DNA from: Acidobacteriota bacterium
GTDB lineage: Bacteria; Acidobacteriota; Aminicenantia; Aminicenantales; Saccharicenantaceae
Assembly (NCBI GenBank): GCA_029569255.1
Contig: JAKQUO010000008.1
Coordinates: 248,001-312,000 of the forward strand
DNA length: 64,000 nucleotides
Reading direction: 5' to 3'
The notes under the pieces are model-generated. The model worked only from the letters and a program-made list of their open reading frames with translations, made no database searches and had not been told where the DNA came from. Shown here piece by piece: positions 35,621 through 45,797 of this stretch; position 1 is the first letter of the stretch, and each line of letters begins with the position of its first letter. The position numbers and the translations under genes are program-made.

Positions 35621-36938
35621 AGCGGCCGGCCTGGCGCGGCTCCATGCGGCGGAGGTCGAGGCCGCGCTCGACCGCGCCGATCCGGTACAGGCAGATCTCG
35701 CGCAGGGACGACGGGCGGTGGAGGGCCTCGGACAGCGACTGGGTCCCGACGGCCCAGACGCCGCCGCCGCGGACGACGGCGACCTTGTATTCGTGCAGGG
35801 CCCGGATGAGCTCCGCGGCCGGGGTGTCGGGGGGAAGGACCGGGATGACGAGATAGAAGAACGAGCCCTCGGCGTCGATGGGGACGATGCGGCCGGCCGG
35901 GGCGGTCTCGCCGGGATAGACGAACCTGGCCGCGGCCTCGGCCTCGGCGACGTGGCAGTGCATGACCGACTGGAAGTCGCTGGCCGCGTAGATCGCCTTG
36001 TGGACGGCGGACTCGGCGTCGTCGGCGGGATCCGCGGCCAAGGGCAGGCCGAGGAGCGGGCCGCCGACGTCCCGCGGCATCGAGGCCTTGGGCGCGTAGA
36101 GCATCGTGTCGACGCCCCGGACGGACATCGACCCGGTGTGGAACGGCGAGAGGCGGGATTCGAAGATCCGGTGCCCGGCCTTGACGAACTCCCTGAGGAT
36201 CTCCTCCTCCTCGCGGAAATCCGAGCGCTCGTCGCCCTCGACCGCGTAGGGCGCGGGAGGGGCGGCCAGGGCCCGCCCGGGGTCGGCCGCGACCTCGCGC
36301 CGGACCGCCCCGACATCGACGCGGAGGCGCTCCATGGCCCGGACGACCGCCCCGGCGTAGTTGCCGACGCAGAGCCGGAAGAAGGCCTCGCGGAGGCTGC
36401 GGCCCTTGGCCACGGCGCCGTGCCCGTAGATGACGGTCAGGGGGTGCGCGGCCAGCCGCTCGGGGATAGTCCGGGCCAGCTCGGGCGAGCCGCTGGGCAC
36501 GGCGAACCAGTCGACGGGGATGACGCCGCCGAGATGGCGCCAGGCCAGGGGATCGACGGGCACGAAGTCCGGCGGCTTCGCCGGCTTGGGCGCGTCGTCG
36601 AGCGTGGCGACGACGAGGTCTTTGACGTGGGCGTGCATGGAGGCCCGGACGCCGGGCAGGGCCAGGACGCGGGCATGGATGTCGGTCTCCGAGGAGGCCT
36701 TGTAGTAGCCGAAGTCGGTCTCCGTGGCCGAGAGGAAGCAGATCTGGCCCGGCTCGAGGTCGCCCTTCTGCGAGCCCGTGGCCGTGACGACGATCTCGTC
36801 CTGGCCCCGGTCGCCGGTCCGGCGGACGGCCATGTTCCCGCTGTGGCTGTCCTGGATGTCGCAGAGGAGGGAGGCCCGGCCCAGGGCCTGGAACTCCCGG
36901 AAGAGGTCCTCCGCCGCCCGCCATTTCGGACCGCTCAT
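35616..36938 (-). CDS. Tandem class II aldolase/adducin-domain protein
   Basis: The 440-aa protein is a head-to-tail duplication of the class II aldolase fold. The first copy (about 8-210) has SHSGNMAVR and the metal-site pair MHAHVKD; the second (about 245-430) has HTGSMSVRG and MHCHVAE, so both copies keep a His-x-His type metal site. Substrate is unknown; sugar-phosphate aldol cleavage is the family norm. The ATG overlaps the stop of the oxidoreductase gene (ATGA), so an aldehyde made by this enzyme could be a substrate for that neighbour. This link is inference. Confidence 0.82.
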   Translation of the reverse strand: MSGPKWRAAEDLFREFQALGRASLLCDIQDSHSGNMAVRRTGDRGQDEIVVTATGSQKGDLEPGQICFLSATETDFGYYKASSETDIHARVLALPGVRASMHAHVKDLVVATLDDAPKPAKPPDFVPVDPLAWRHLGGVIPVDWFAVPSGSPELARTIPERLAAHPLTVIYGHGAVAKGRSLREAFFRLCVGNYAGAVVRAMERLRVDVGAVRREVAADPGRALAAPPAPYAVEGDERSDFREEEEILREFVKAGHRIFESRLSPFHTGSMSVRGVDTMLYAPKASMPRDVGGPLLGLPLAADPADDAESAVHKAIYAASDFQSVMHCHVAEAEAAARFVYPGETAPAGRIVPIDAEGSFFYLVIPVLPPDTPAAELIRALHEYKVAVVRGGGVWAVGTQSLSEALHRPSSLREICLYRIGAVERGLDLRRMEPRQAGRW

Positions 36939-38791
36939 CGGCGCCTCCCCCCGATCCTCAGGGCCCGGAGGAGCCCGGCCGTGGGCCGTCCCTCGGCGTC
37001 CCAGCCTCGGACCTTGTAGTAGTCCCGCCTCATCCGCTCCTGGTCCTCGCGCGAGACCCGGCGCTCCTTTCCCTCGACGACGATGGGCACCTCGGCGAAG
37101 CGGCCCGGCAGGGCGTCGTCGGCGGCCGTCGCCCCGGCCTCGAGGTTGAACAGCCGCTCCAACGCCGCGACCCGGTTCCCGATCTCCTCGAGCCGGGCCG
37201 AGGAGAAGTCGCGGCCGGTGACGCCGCCGATCATGCGGGCCCACGGGTCCGTCGAGAACGCGTAGCCGGTGAAGCGGCAGACGCCGAGGCTGTCCTGGAG
37301 GATGCCGAGGTTCTGCATGTTCCGGATGGCGATGGGCGACTGGAGCAGGCTGAAGCGCGGGATCTCCCGGGCCCCGCCGAAGAAGGCCAGGGACACGGCG
37401 TAGCCGCCGCGGAGGTGGCAGGCCCCCGTAGGCGAGGTCATGTAGCCGAGCGCCTGGGGGAAGGAGGCCCGCGGGTCGTAGGCGGGGATCTCGAGCTTCT
37501 TGACGGTCATGGCCAGGTCGGGCCGGCCGAACCCGCCGGCCAGGCGCGCGGCCCCCTCGGCCAGGGCGGCCCCGAGGCCCTCGCGGCGGGCCGTCAGGGG
37601 GACGAGGGCCTCGAGGGCGGCGGCATCGCCGAAGCGGAGGTCGAGGCCGGCGGCGGCCTCGTCGCCGATGAGGCCGCGCTCGCGGAGCTCCATGGCGCAG
37701 GCGACCGTTCCGCCGTAGCTCATGGTGTCCAGGCCGAGCTCGTTGGCCCGGTAGTTGGCCCGGGTGATGGCCTCGAGGTCGTAGATGCCGCAGAGCGGCC
37801 CCATGAGGACGATGGTCTCGTATTCGGGGCCCTCGCCCCGCTCCTCCCCGCCGCCGCGGCCGGCGACCCGGGTGTGCCGCTGACAGCCGATCGGGCAGAG
37901 GTGGCACGACCCGGCCTTCTCGAGGAGGGTCTTGGCCAGGGTCTCGCCGGAAACGCGTTCGACGTCCTCGTCGCGGTGGGCGCAGTCCTGGAAGTTCCTG
38001 TGAGGCAGCATGGCGATGAGGTTGATCAGCTCGACCAGACCGGCCGTGCCGAGGTCGCGGAGCAGGCGCTTGGTCGCCGGCGCCTGTTTCATGAGGTAGA
38101 GGGCCTGGTCGAGGCCCGCCCGGAAGCGCTCCCGGTCGGCGACAGCGGTCTTTTCCCGGCCTCGGACGCGGACGGCCTTGAGCTTCTTGCTGCCCCAGAC
38201 GGCCCCCGGGCCCGAGCGGCCGTAGACCCGGTCGCGGTCGTTGGCGACGGCGGCGAAGCGGACCAGGTTCTCCCCCGCCGGGCCGATGCAGAGGACTCGG
38301 GCCGGACGGCCCGGCTCCGAGACGGCGGCGAGGCTGTCGTTCGTCTCGTGGGTCGTCAGGCCCCAGAGGCCGTCGGCCGGCCGGATCTCGGCCCGTCCGG
38401 CCTCGATGTCGATCAGGACCGGCGTCGGCGAGGCGCCTTTGACGACGAGGGCGTCGAAGCCGGACGACTTGAAGACGGCGCCCCACGTCCCGCCGGAATT
38501 GGACGTCCCGAGGACCCCCGTGAGGGGCGACTTGAAGGCCATGTGGCCCCGGCCGGCCGTCGGCGCGGCCGTCCCGACGAGGGGCGAGGAGGCGATGACG
38601 AAGGCGTTGTCGGGCCCGAGGGGATCGCAGGCCGGGTCGATCGTGTCGTAGAGGATGCGGATGGCCAGGCCGCGCCCGCCGAGGTAATCGAGGGCCGCCT
38701 CGGGCGCGAGGGGCTCCGTCCGGACCTCGCCCGCGCTGAGATCGGCGACGAGGACGCGGCCGTGGTAGCCGGGGATCGGGAAGTCGGGCAT
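36935..38791 (-). CDS. aor: Aldehyde:ferredoxin oxidoreductase (tungsto/molybdopterin)
   Basis: The 618-aa enzyme oxidises aldehydes to acids using ferredoxin. The N-terminal pterin domain is clear (GGRGLAIRIL near residue 38, SNSGGTWGAVFKSSGFD near 97). The 4Fe-4S ligands are C296, C299 and C303 (CHLCPIGC) plus a late cysteine in LGVCRFTG. GPEYET lies a little after the cluster motif. Length is normal. It follows a truncated moaD and a THEP1-like NTPase, and precedes the tandem aldolase. A weak promoter at 38803-38831 may serve it separately from the pilus operon upstream. Confidence 0.94.
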   Translation of the reverse strand: MPDFPIPGYHGRVLVADLSAGEVRTEPLAPEAALDYLGGRGLAIRILYDTIDPACDPLGPDNAFVIASSPLVGTAAPTAGRGHMAFKSPLTGVLGTSNSGGTWGAVFKSSGFDALVVKGASPTPVLIDIEAGRAEIRPADGLWGLTTHETNDSLAAVSEPGRPARVLCIGPAGENLVRFAAVANDRDRVYGRSGPGAVWGSKKLKAVRVRGREKTAVADRERFRAGLDQALYLMKQAPATKRLLRDLGTAGLVELINLIAMLPHRNFQDCAHRDEDVERVSGETLAKTLLEKAGSCHLCPIGCQRHTRVAGRGGGEERGEGPEYETIVLMGPLCGIYDLEAITRANYRANELGLDTMSYGGTVACAMELRERGLIGDEAAAGLDLRFGDAAALEALVPLTARREGLGAALAEGAARLAGGFGRPDLAMTVKKLEIPAYDPRASFPQALGYMTSPTGACHLRGGYAVSLAFFGGAREIPRFSLLQSPIAIRNMQNLGILQDSLGVCRFTGYAFSTDPWARMIGGVTGRDFSSARLEEIGNRVAALERLFNLEAGATAADDALPGRFAEVPIVVEGKERRVSREDQERMRRDYYKVRGWDAEGRPTAGLLRALRIGGRRR

Positions 38792-38802
38792 GGCCGGCCC
38801 TT

Positions 38803-38831
38803 ACGATATCAGAAGCCTATTTCCCCCGCAA
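38803..38831 (-). promoter_or_regulatory. Weak candidate promoter of aor
   Basis: TTGCGG (38831-38826), 17-bp spacer, TATCGT (38808-38803) on the minus strand, with the ATG 11 bp after the -10 box and AAGGG in between. Confidence 0.35.
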
Positions 38832-38849
38832 GGAACGCGAACCGCCGGT

Positions 38850-38984
38850 TCATCCCGGCCGGCTGCGGAGGGGTCTCGGGATCGTCTCCGCGCCGACGGA
38901 GGCGCCGGCGGCGACGGCGAGGTCCCGCTCGCGGCCGCCGAAGAGGTCGCGGAAATAGGCGAAGAACTTCGCCTTGACGGTCAT
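38850..38984 (-). pseudogene. Truncated MoaD/ThiS-like sulfur carrier
   Basis: The 44-codon frame starts like a MoaD (VKAKFFAYFRDLFGGRERDL, then AAGASVG) but then reads ETIPRPLRSRPG and stops. About half of the fold and the essential C-terminal Gly-Gly are missing. A moaD next to aor is common, which supports the identity. The start overlaps the NTPase stop (ATGA). It might be expressed but could not carry sulfur for the pterin cofactor, so another moaD must exist elsewhere if the oxidoreductase is active. Confidence 0.6.
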
Positions 38985-39517
38985 GGCCTTCCCGGACGGA
39001 CGGCCGAGGCGCGGAGGCGCTCGTCGAGGAGGCGCATGTCCCCGGGGTCGCGGACATCGAAGAAGACCGGGACGAGCGGCGCGACCGCCGCGGCGAGGCC
39101 GTCCGCGACGCTTTCGCGGACGACGAGGAGCGTCGCGCCTTCCGGCCGCCGGAGGGCGCCGCGCAGGGCCGGCCAGAGCCCGCCGCCCTCGAGCTCGAGC
39201 GGCCCGACCTCGTCGACGATGAGCAGGCCGGCGCGGCCGCCGTGGCGGAGGATCCGCCTGGCCCGCTCGAGGGCGCCGGGGAGGAAGGCGTAGGGGCCGG
39301 TCCGCGCGGCCCGGGCCCCGCCGCCCCGCCGGAGATAGGGGCGCCGGCGCAACGCCGGGACCTCGAGAAGGTCGTAACCGGTCTCGCCGTTCTCGTCGGT
39401 CGCGGCCGGGCTGAGGAAGCCGGCGCAGGCGAGGCCCGCGGCGGCCCAGCCCGGCCAGGCCCGCTCGAGGAACGTCGTCTTGCCCCCGTGGACGGGCCCG
39501 GTGAGCGCGAGGACCAT
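38981..39517 (-). CDS. THEP1-like P-loop NTPase
   Basis: The 178-aa protein has Walker A GPVHGGKTT at residues 7-15 and Walker B LLIVDEVGPLEL near residue 99, followed by LVVRESVADGL. This is the pattern of the THEP1/NTPase_1 nucleoside-triphosphatase family. It starts 5 bp after the secretin stop and overlaps the moaD remnant. Its placement beside aor and moaD suggests a role in pterin cofactor handling or enzyme maturation, but no family rule demands this; the function is open. Confidence 0.8.
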   Translation of the reverse strand: MVLALTGPVHGGKTTFLERAWPGWAAAGLACAGFLSPAATDENGETGYDLLEVPALRRRPYLRRGGGARAARTGPYAFLPGALERARRILRHGGRAGLLIVDEVGPLELEGGGLWPALRGALRRPEGATLLVVRESVADGLAAAVAPLVPVFFDVRDPGDMRLLDERLRASAVRPGRP

Positions 39518-39522
39518 CGGCG

Positions 39523-41673
39523 CTAGCGGATATTGACGCTGGCTTCGCCGGTCTCCAGGAGGATGGCCTGGCCCATCGGGGTGCCGGCCGTCGCGCTGGT
39601 GAAGCCGAGCGACGACTGCCCCGGGCCCACGGACTGGAAGACGAGGACGGCCAGGACGCCGCGGCCCTTGAACCCGGCGCTGCCGGGCGGGGCGGAGAAG
39701 CCGATCGTGCAGGTCCCGCCGCTGATGTTCTTGAGGAAGGGCACCTTCTCCCCGAGCTGCCGCAGGCCGCCGCCTTCAAGGACGTCCTTGAGCTTGAGGA
39801 CGCGGGGATCGAAGGTCAGGACGAGCGAGCAGTTGCCGATCCCCTTCTCGCTCGAGAGCTCGACGTTCATGCGGAACTCCCGCTCCCGCGGCGCCTCGAA
39901 GCTGGCCGGCGAGAGGTAGACGACGCTGGCCTCGCGGTCCCCGGCCTCGCGGGGCGGCTCCGCGCCCACGGGCGGGGCCAGGTCCTCGCGCCCGGCCGCG
40001 GCGGCCGCCGCGGCGCCGGCGCCGGTGACGCCGGAGAGGTTGTCGGGGTCGACCCACAGGGGCTTGGCGTCCTCCTCCGTGACCTCGATGGCGCGGATGA
40101 TGTGGGGGGTGATGGTCAGGACGACGTCGGTCTGCTCGACCTGCTTCTTGGTCGCCCCGAACAGGCTCCCGAGGAGGGGGATATCTTTGAGCCCGGTGAT
40201 GCCGCCGGCCGAGAGGCGCTCCTCGTCCCGGAGCAGGCCGGCCAGGAGGTTCGTTTCCCCGTCCTTGAGCCGGACCGTGTTCTTGATCTCGCGGTTGGCG
40301 ATGATGGGGATGAGATTGTTCACGTACGCGGCGATCGAGGAGATCGTCAGCTCGATCTCCAGGGTCACCTCGCCCTCGAGATGGACCTTCGGCGTCATCT
40401 TGATGGTGATGCCGATGTCGGTCATGGTGTAGTTGGTGATGGGGACGTTGGCGACCCCGCCCGCGGCGTAGGCCGCGAACTGGGAGTTGATCACCGGCAC
40501 CTTCTGGCCGACGACGTATTCGAGCTTCTCGCCGGCCAGGCCCCGCATCTTGGGCTGGGCGATGATCTTGGTGTCCGAGTCGGCGGCCAGGATGGAGGCC
40601 AGGGCCGTGGGCACGGTGATCTGGTAATTGGCCAGGTCGCCGAAGTTGAAGCGGGTCCCGTCGGCGTTCTTGAGGCGGAAGAAGCCTTTCTCGGTCATCG
40701 AGCCGTCGGCCGGGTTGAGCTGGACGCCCAGGGCCCCGGTGCTGAGGTCGATGCCCAGGTTCGTCTCCCTGGTCCGGTTGACCTCCATGATCTCGATGTC
40801 GACGACGACCTCGCCCTTGGGCTTGTCCCACTGGCGGAGGAGCTTCTCGGCCAGGGCCACGGCCTGGGGCGTGTCCCGGACGGTGACCGAGTTGAGGTTC
40901 TTGTCGACCTGGATGGACGGGACCTTGTACATCGTCTTGATCATCTGGGTCAGGCGCATCTGGACGTCGCTGGCGTCGATGTTGGAGAGGTAGAACGTCT
41001 TGATGGCGTTGAGCTCGTACTGCATCCGCTTCTGGACGTTGTCGGGGACGATGATGACCGTCCGCTCGTCGATGACCCGGGAGAAGTTCTTGCTGGCGAC
41101 GCAGAGGAAGTTGACGGCCTGCTGGAGGTCCTTGCCGGTCAGGTCGATGGCCAGATTGGTGTCGCGGAAGGTGTCGTCGTAGAGGAAGTTCACCCCGGCG
41201 ACGCGGCCCAGGGTCTGGAAGATCGAGCGCAGGGAGACGTCGTTGCGGAAGCTCAGGTTGAGCGGCTCGCCCGCCCCCTTGAGCTGGACGGGCCCCTCGA
41301 TCCGCTCGCCGCCCGGCCGCGGCTTCTCCGGAGGCGCCGTCAGGGCCTTGAGCTCCGCGGCGGCCCGGTAGTTCTGGGGGTCGAAGACGAGGGCCTTCTG
41401 GTAGTTGACCTCGGCCTCTTTCCGCTTGTTCTGCGCGACCAGGGTCCGGGCCTGCTGGAGGAAGAAGAGGCTGGCCGCGGTCCGGGCCCGGACCAGGGCG
41501 ACCCGGTAGACCGGCTCCTTGGGGTTGTCCAGCGCGGCCTTCTGGTAGTATTGGACGGCCTCCTCGTACTTCTGGTTCATCTCGGCCGCCGCGCCCTGCC
41601 GGTAGTTCAGGCTGAGCGTCCGGCAGCCGGCCGCCAGCGCGGCCAGGGCCAGGACGGTGACGAGCTTTCTCAT
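39523..41673 (-). CDS. Secretin (PilQ/GspD type) lipoprotein with TPR start and cohesin-like end
   Basis: The 716-aa outer-membrane secretin has a lipobox (AALAAGCR, cysteine at residue 17), a TPR-like region (about 25-110), an STN/N0 domain (about 140-200), N domains, and the secretin barrel (about 300-535, with DIPLLGSLFGATKKQ and VVLTITPHII). A linker rich in alanine leads to a beta domain (about 580-716: VVYLSPASFEAP, LVLTFDPRVLKLKDVL, GVLAVLVFQSVG) that looks like a cohesin fold. The ATG overlaps the pilP-like stop. It is the outer pore of the machine encoded by 41670-47006. Confidence 0.9.
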   Translation of the reverse strand: MRKLVTVLALAALAAGCRTLSLNYRQGAAAEMNQKYEEAVQYYQKAALDNPKEPVYRVALVRARTAASLFFLQQARTLVAQNKRKEAEVNYQKALVFDPQNYRAAAELKALTAPPEKPRPGGERIEGPVQLKGAGEPLNLSFRNDVSLRSIFQTLGRVAGVNFLYDDTFRDTNLAIDLTGKDLQQAVNFLCVASKNFSRVIDERTVIIVPDNVQKRMQYELNAIKTFYLSNIDASDVQMRLTQMIKTMYKVPSIQVDKNLNSVTVRDTPQAVALAEKLLRQWDKPKGEVVVDIEIMEVNRTRETNLGIDLSTGALGVQLNPADGSMTEKGFFRLKNADGTRFNFGDLANYQITVPTALASILAADSDTKIIAQPKMRGLAGEKLEYVVGQKVPVINSQFAAYAAGGVANVPITNYTMTDIGITIKMTPKVHLEGEVTLEIELTISSIAAYVNNLIPIIANREIKNTVRLKDGETNLLAGLLRDEERLSAGGITGLKDIPLLGSLFGATKKQVEQTDVVLTITPHIIRAIEVTEEDAKPLWVDPDNLSGVTGAGAAAAAAAGREDLAPPVGAEPPREAGDREASVVYLSPASFEAPREREFRMNVELSSEKGIGNCSLVLTFDPRVLKLKDVLEGGGLRQLGEKVPFLKNISGGTCTIGFSAPPGSAGFKGRGVLAVLVFQSVGPGQSSLGFTSATAGTPMGQAILLETGEASVNIR

Positions 41674-42137
41674 GGCCGGTCTCCTTGCTTGGCGAACGTT
41701 CTCCGCTCCCCCTTGGGGCCCTCGACGACGATGGCCTCGGCCGTGACCCCGACGACCCTGTAGCCGGGCGCGATCTCGTCGCCCTCGGCCACGTCCTGGG
41801 TCCTTCCGCCGCGCAGGACGAGCCCGATCGTCCGCCCGCCCATCTTGATCGAGCCGAGGTAAGTGATCGTCAGCGTGAACGCCGGCGGCGGCTCGGCCGG
41901 GGAGGCCGCCGCGGCGGCCGGCGCGGGGCCGGCCGGCCTGAGGGCGGCCGGGGCGGCCGACGCGGCCTTCGGCCGGAAGATGTCCCGGACGAGGGGCGGC
42001 GGCGTCCCGTCGCCGAGGACGAGGAGGTCCTTGCGGACGAGCGGCTTGGGCGCCTCGGCGTCCTGGGCCGCGAGAAGGCCCGCCAGCCCGGCCAGGGCGA
42101 GGGCCGCCGCGACCGCGGTCCGCGCCCTAGACTCCAT
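41670..42137 (-). CDS. pilP: PilP/GspC-like pilus assembly protein
   Basis: The 155-aa protein has a signal or anchor helix (residues about 7-24), a proline/alanine linker, and a small beta domain (ITYLGSIKMGGRTIGLVLRG ... VAEGDEIAPGYRVVGV) like the PilP/GspC homology region that contacts the secretin. No lipobox cysteine is present. Position between the PilO-like gene and the secretin supports the call. It overlaps both neighbours. Confidence 0.8.
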   Translation of the reverse strand: MESRARTAVAAALALAGLAGLLAAQDAEAPKPLVRKDLLVLGDGTPPPLVRDIFRPKAASAAPAALRPAGPAPAAAAASPAEPPPAFTLTITYLGSIKMGGRTIGLVLRGGRTQDVAEGDEIAPGYRVVGVTAEAIVVEGPKGERRTFAKQGDRP

Positions 42138-42687
42138 AATACCCCGCCAGCGTGAACTTGGCGCTCAGGCGCTCGCCGCCCGAGCCGGTCCGCGGGAAGT
42201 CGATGTTCTCGATGACCAGGAACTTGGGGAAGGCCTCGAGGACGGCCAGGAGCCGCCTCAGGCCGGCGTAGGTGCCCGTGTAGGTGAACGTGACGACGGT
42301 CTTGCGGACCTGTTCCTTTTCGAGGTCGGAATAGCTGTAGGCCAGGTCCGTGATGACCGTCCCCGCCTGGGCGAAGACCTTCTGGAGGTCGTCCCGGAGG
42401 GCCTGGCCGCTTTCCTGCGTTTCATAGAAATAGCCGGCCCGGAGCTCGGCCAGGTCCCGGCCGGCGTCCTCCCAGAGCCGCCACCGGACCCGGGCCTCGT
42501 CGCGGGCCTGGCCCGCTTTCAGCGCCGCTTCCTGGCTCCGCATGACGAGCTTCCGGTCCCGGACCAGCCCGCCGCGGACCCGGACGAGGAGGACGAGGAA
42601 GACGGCGAGGAGGACCAGGGCGGCCAGGCCGAGCCGGCCGAGCGTCCGCCGCTCGCCGTCGTCGAGGAGGTCAAAAAGCGCGTTCAT
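42127..42687 (-). CDS. pilO: PilO-like inner-membrane pilus assembly protein
   Basis: The 186-aa protein has one transmembrane helix (about 17-38), a coiled region and a ferredoxin-like domain ending in LEAFPKFLVIENIDFPRTG, the usual PilO pattern. It pairs with the PilN-like protein in the alignment complex between inner-membrane platform and secretin. The ATG overlaps the end of the PilN-like gene by 17 bp. Confidence 0.82.
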   Translation of the reverse strand: MNALFDLLDDGERRTLGRLGLAALVLLAVFLVLLVRVRGGLVRDRKLVMRSQEAALKAGQARDEARVRWRLWEDAGRDLAELRAGYFYETQESGQALRDDLQKVFAQAGTVITDLAYSYSDLEKEQVRKTVVTFTYTGTYAGLRRLLAVLEAFPKFLVIENIDFPRTGSGGERLSAKFTLAGYYGV

Positions 42688-43237
42688 GCTTGAGATCCAT
42701 CTCCGCGATGATCCGGCCGTCGTCGCCGCGCTGTGTCCCGACGAGCTTGATGTCCCTGAAGCGTCGGGCGGTCAGGCGATCGATGAACGCCGAGAGGTCG
42801 TCGAGGCTCCGGGAGTTGACCCGGATGTGCAGGGCCACGGACCCGTCGGCCGTGAACCCCGGCTTCAGGGCGGTGATGTAGCTCGGGTCCGGGAGCGCCA
42901 TCTCGAGCTCGGCGAAGAGGGCCGTCCAGCGGAACGTCTTTTTCAGGATCACGGCGTTGACCAGGTCGACCCGGAGCTTGCTCTGGGCCTCGGCCCGCTT
43001 GATGTCGGCGTCGAGTCCCCGCTTCTCCCGCTCGGCCTCGCCCTGGAGCCTCTGGGCCGCGGCGGTGGCCGCCCTGACCCGGCGGTCTTCGCCGCCGTCC
43101 TTCATGACGACGAAGACGCCGAGGCCCGCCGAGACGGCCATGAGCCCGATCAGGGCCCGGGCGACGGTCTTGTAGAGCCGCCGGTTGCGCAGCGGCCGGG
43201 TGGCCAGGTTCAGGTCGAGGGGCGGCGCGGCCGTCAT
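42671..43237 (-). CDS. pilN: PilN-like pilus assembly protein
   Basis: The 188-aa protein begins with LDLNLATRPLRNRR, the PilN N-terminal motif that binds PilM. A transmembrane helix follows (about 24-46), then a coiled coil and a small alpha/beta domain (ALHIRVNSRSLDDLSAFIDRL). It overlaps the PilM-like stop by 4 bp. Together with pilM and pilO it makes the inner-membrane alignment complex. Confidence 0.85.
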   Translation of the reverse strand: MTAAPPLDLNLATRPLRNRRLYKTVARALIGLMAVSAGLGVFVVMKDGGEDRRVRAATAAAQRLQGEAEREKRGLDADIKRAEAQSKLRVDLVNAVILKKTFRWTALFAELEMALPDPSYITALKPGFTADGSVALHIRVNSRSLDDLSAFIDRLTARRFRDIKLVGTQRGDDGRIIAEMDLKHERAF

Positions 43238-44168
43238 AGGACCTGTCCGATCAGCGGGGCCAGGACGGCCTTGTGGGCCTCGGTCCAGACCTTGGGCGCT
43301 TCGTAGTCGACGGTCCTGACCGGGACGCCCGTCCGCTCCCCGAGGCGGGAGGCGATCCCCGCCGTCTCGGCCTCGGCGGCCGAGCGGAGCCAGAGCCTCT
43401 CGGTCCGGACCCTCTCCTTGTCCTCCAGGAAGCGGATGGTCGTCTCCGCCTCCCGGACGATGTTCTCGGCCCGCTCCTCGGCTCCGGTCCCGGCGGCGGG
43501 GCCGACGTCCTTCTGGCGGTACAAGGTCCAGCCGGCCTCGGACAGGGCCAGGAGGGTCAGCGTCTCGTCTTCCAGGTTGAGGAGGAGGTCGGCGGCCCGG
43601 CCGTCGCGCCTGACCAGGTTGGCCAGGGCCAACGAAGGGACGCCGACCAGCACCGGCCTCAGGCCGGCCTTCTCGAACAGGGCCTCGTATTCCCAGACGA
43701 CGACCCGGCGGGCCATGGCCGCGATGATCCGGCGCGGCCCCCGCCCCGGCGTCGCGGCGAAATCGATCCGGGCGTCCTCGGGGATGAGCGGCATCTGCTT
43801 GGCGATGCGCCAGCGGAGGAAGGCCTCCCGTTCCCGGCCCGTCCGGGGGAAGCCGTCGACGTTGAAGACGAAGACGCGGACGGACGGCTCGGGGATGAGC
43901 AGCCCGGCCGTCCCGGAGGCGAGGCGGAGGTTCCTCATCCCCTGGGCGATGGCCTCCTCGAGGGCGGCGGGATCGGCGATGTTGGGCCGGTCGAACGACG
44001 GGACGACCGGGCGCTCCCGGAAGGGCAGGACGAAGCCGCCCTTGACCGACCGGTCGGCCCGGGCGACGCGGACGCCGCTGAGGTAGCCGGGCGCGATCTG
44101 GAAGACGGCGTCGGGCAGGAGCCGTTCGGTGAAGCGGTCTCGCAGGCGTCTCCCGATCGTCACGCGCG

Positions 44169-44172
<4 letters not shown>
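43234..44172 (-). CDS. pilM: PilM-like actin-fold protein
   Basis: The 312-aa cytoplasmic protein has an actin-like two-lobe layout: strands at AIAQGMRNLRLASGTAGLLIP near residue 75 and LLLNLEDETLTLLALSEAG near residue 195. ATP-site motifs are weaker than in classic PilM, closer to the GspL cytoplasmic domain. The gene overlaps the ATPase stop (ATGA) and is followed by pilN, so PilM is the best call. Confidence 0.8.
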
Positions 44173-45776
<1,604 letters not shown>

Positions 45777-45797
45777 GCCGCGCGCCTCGGGGGCCGC

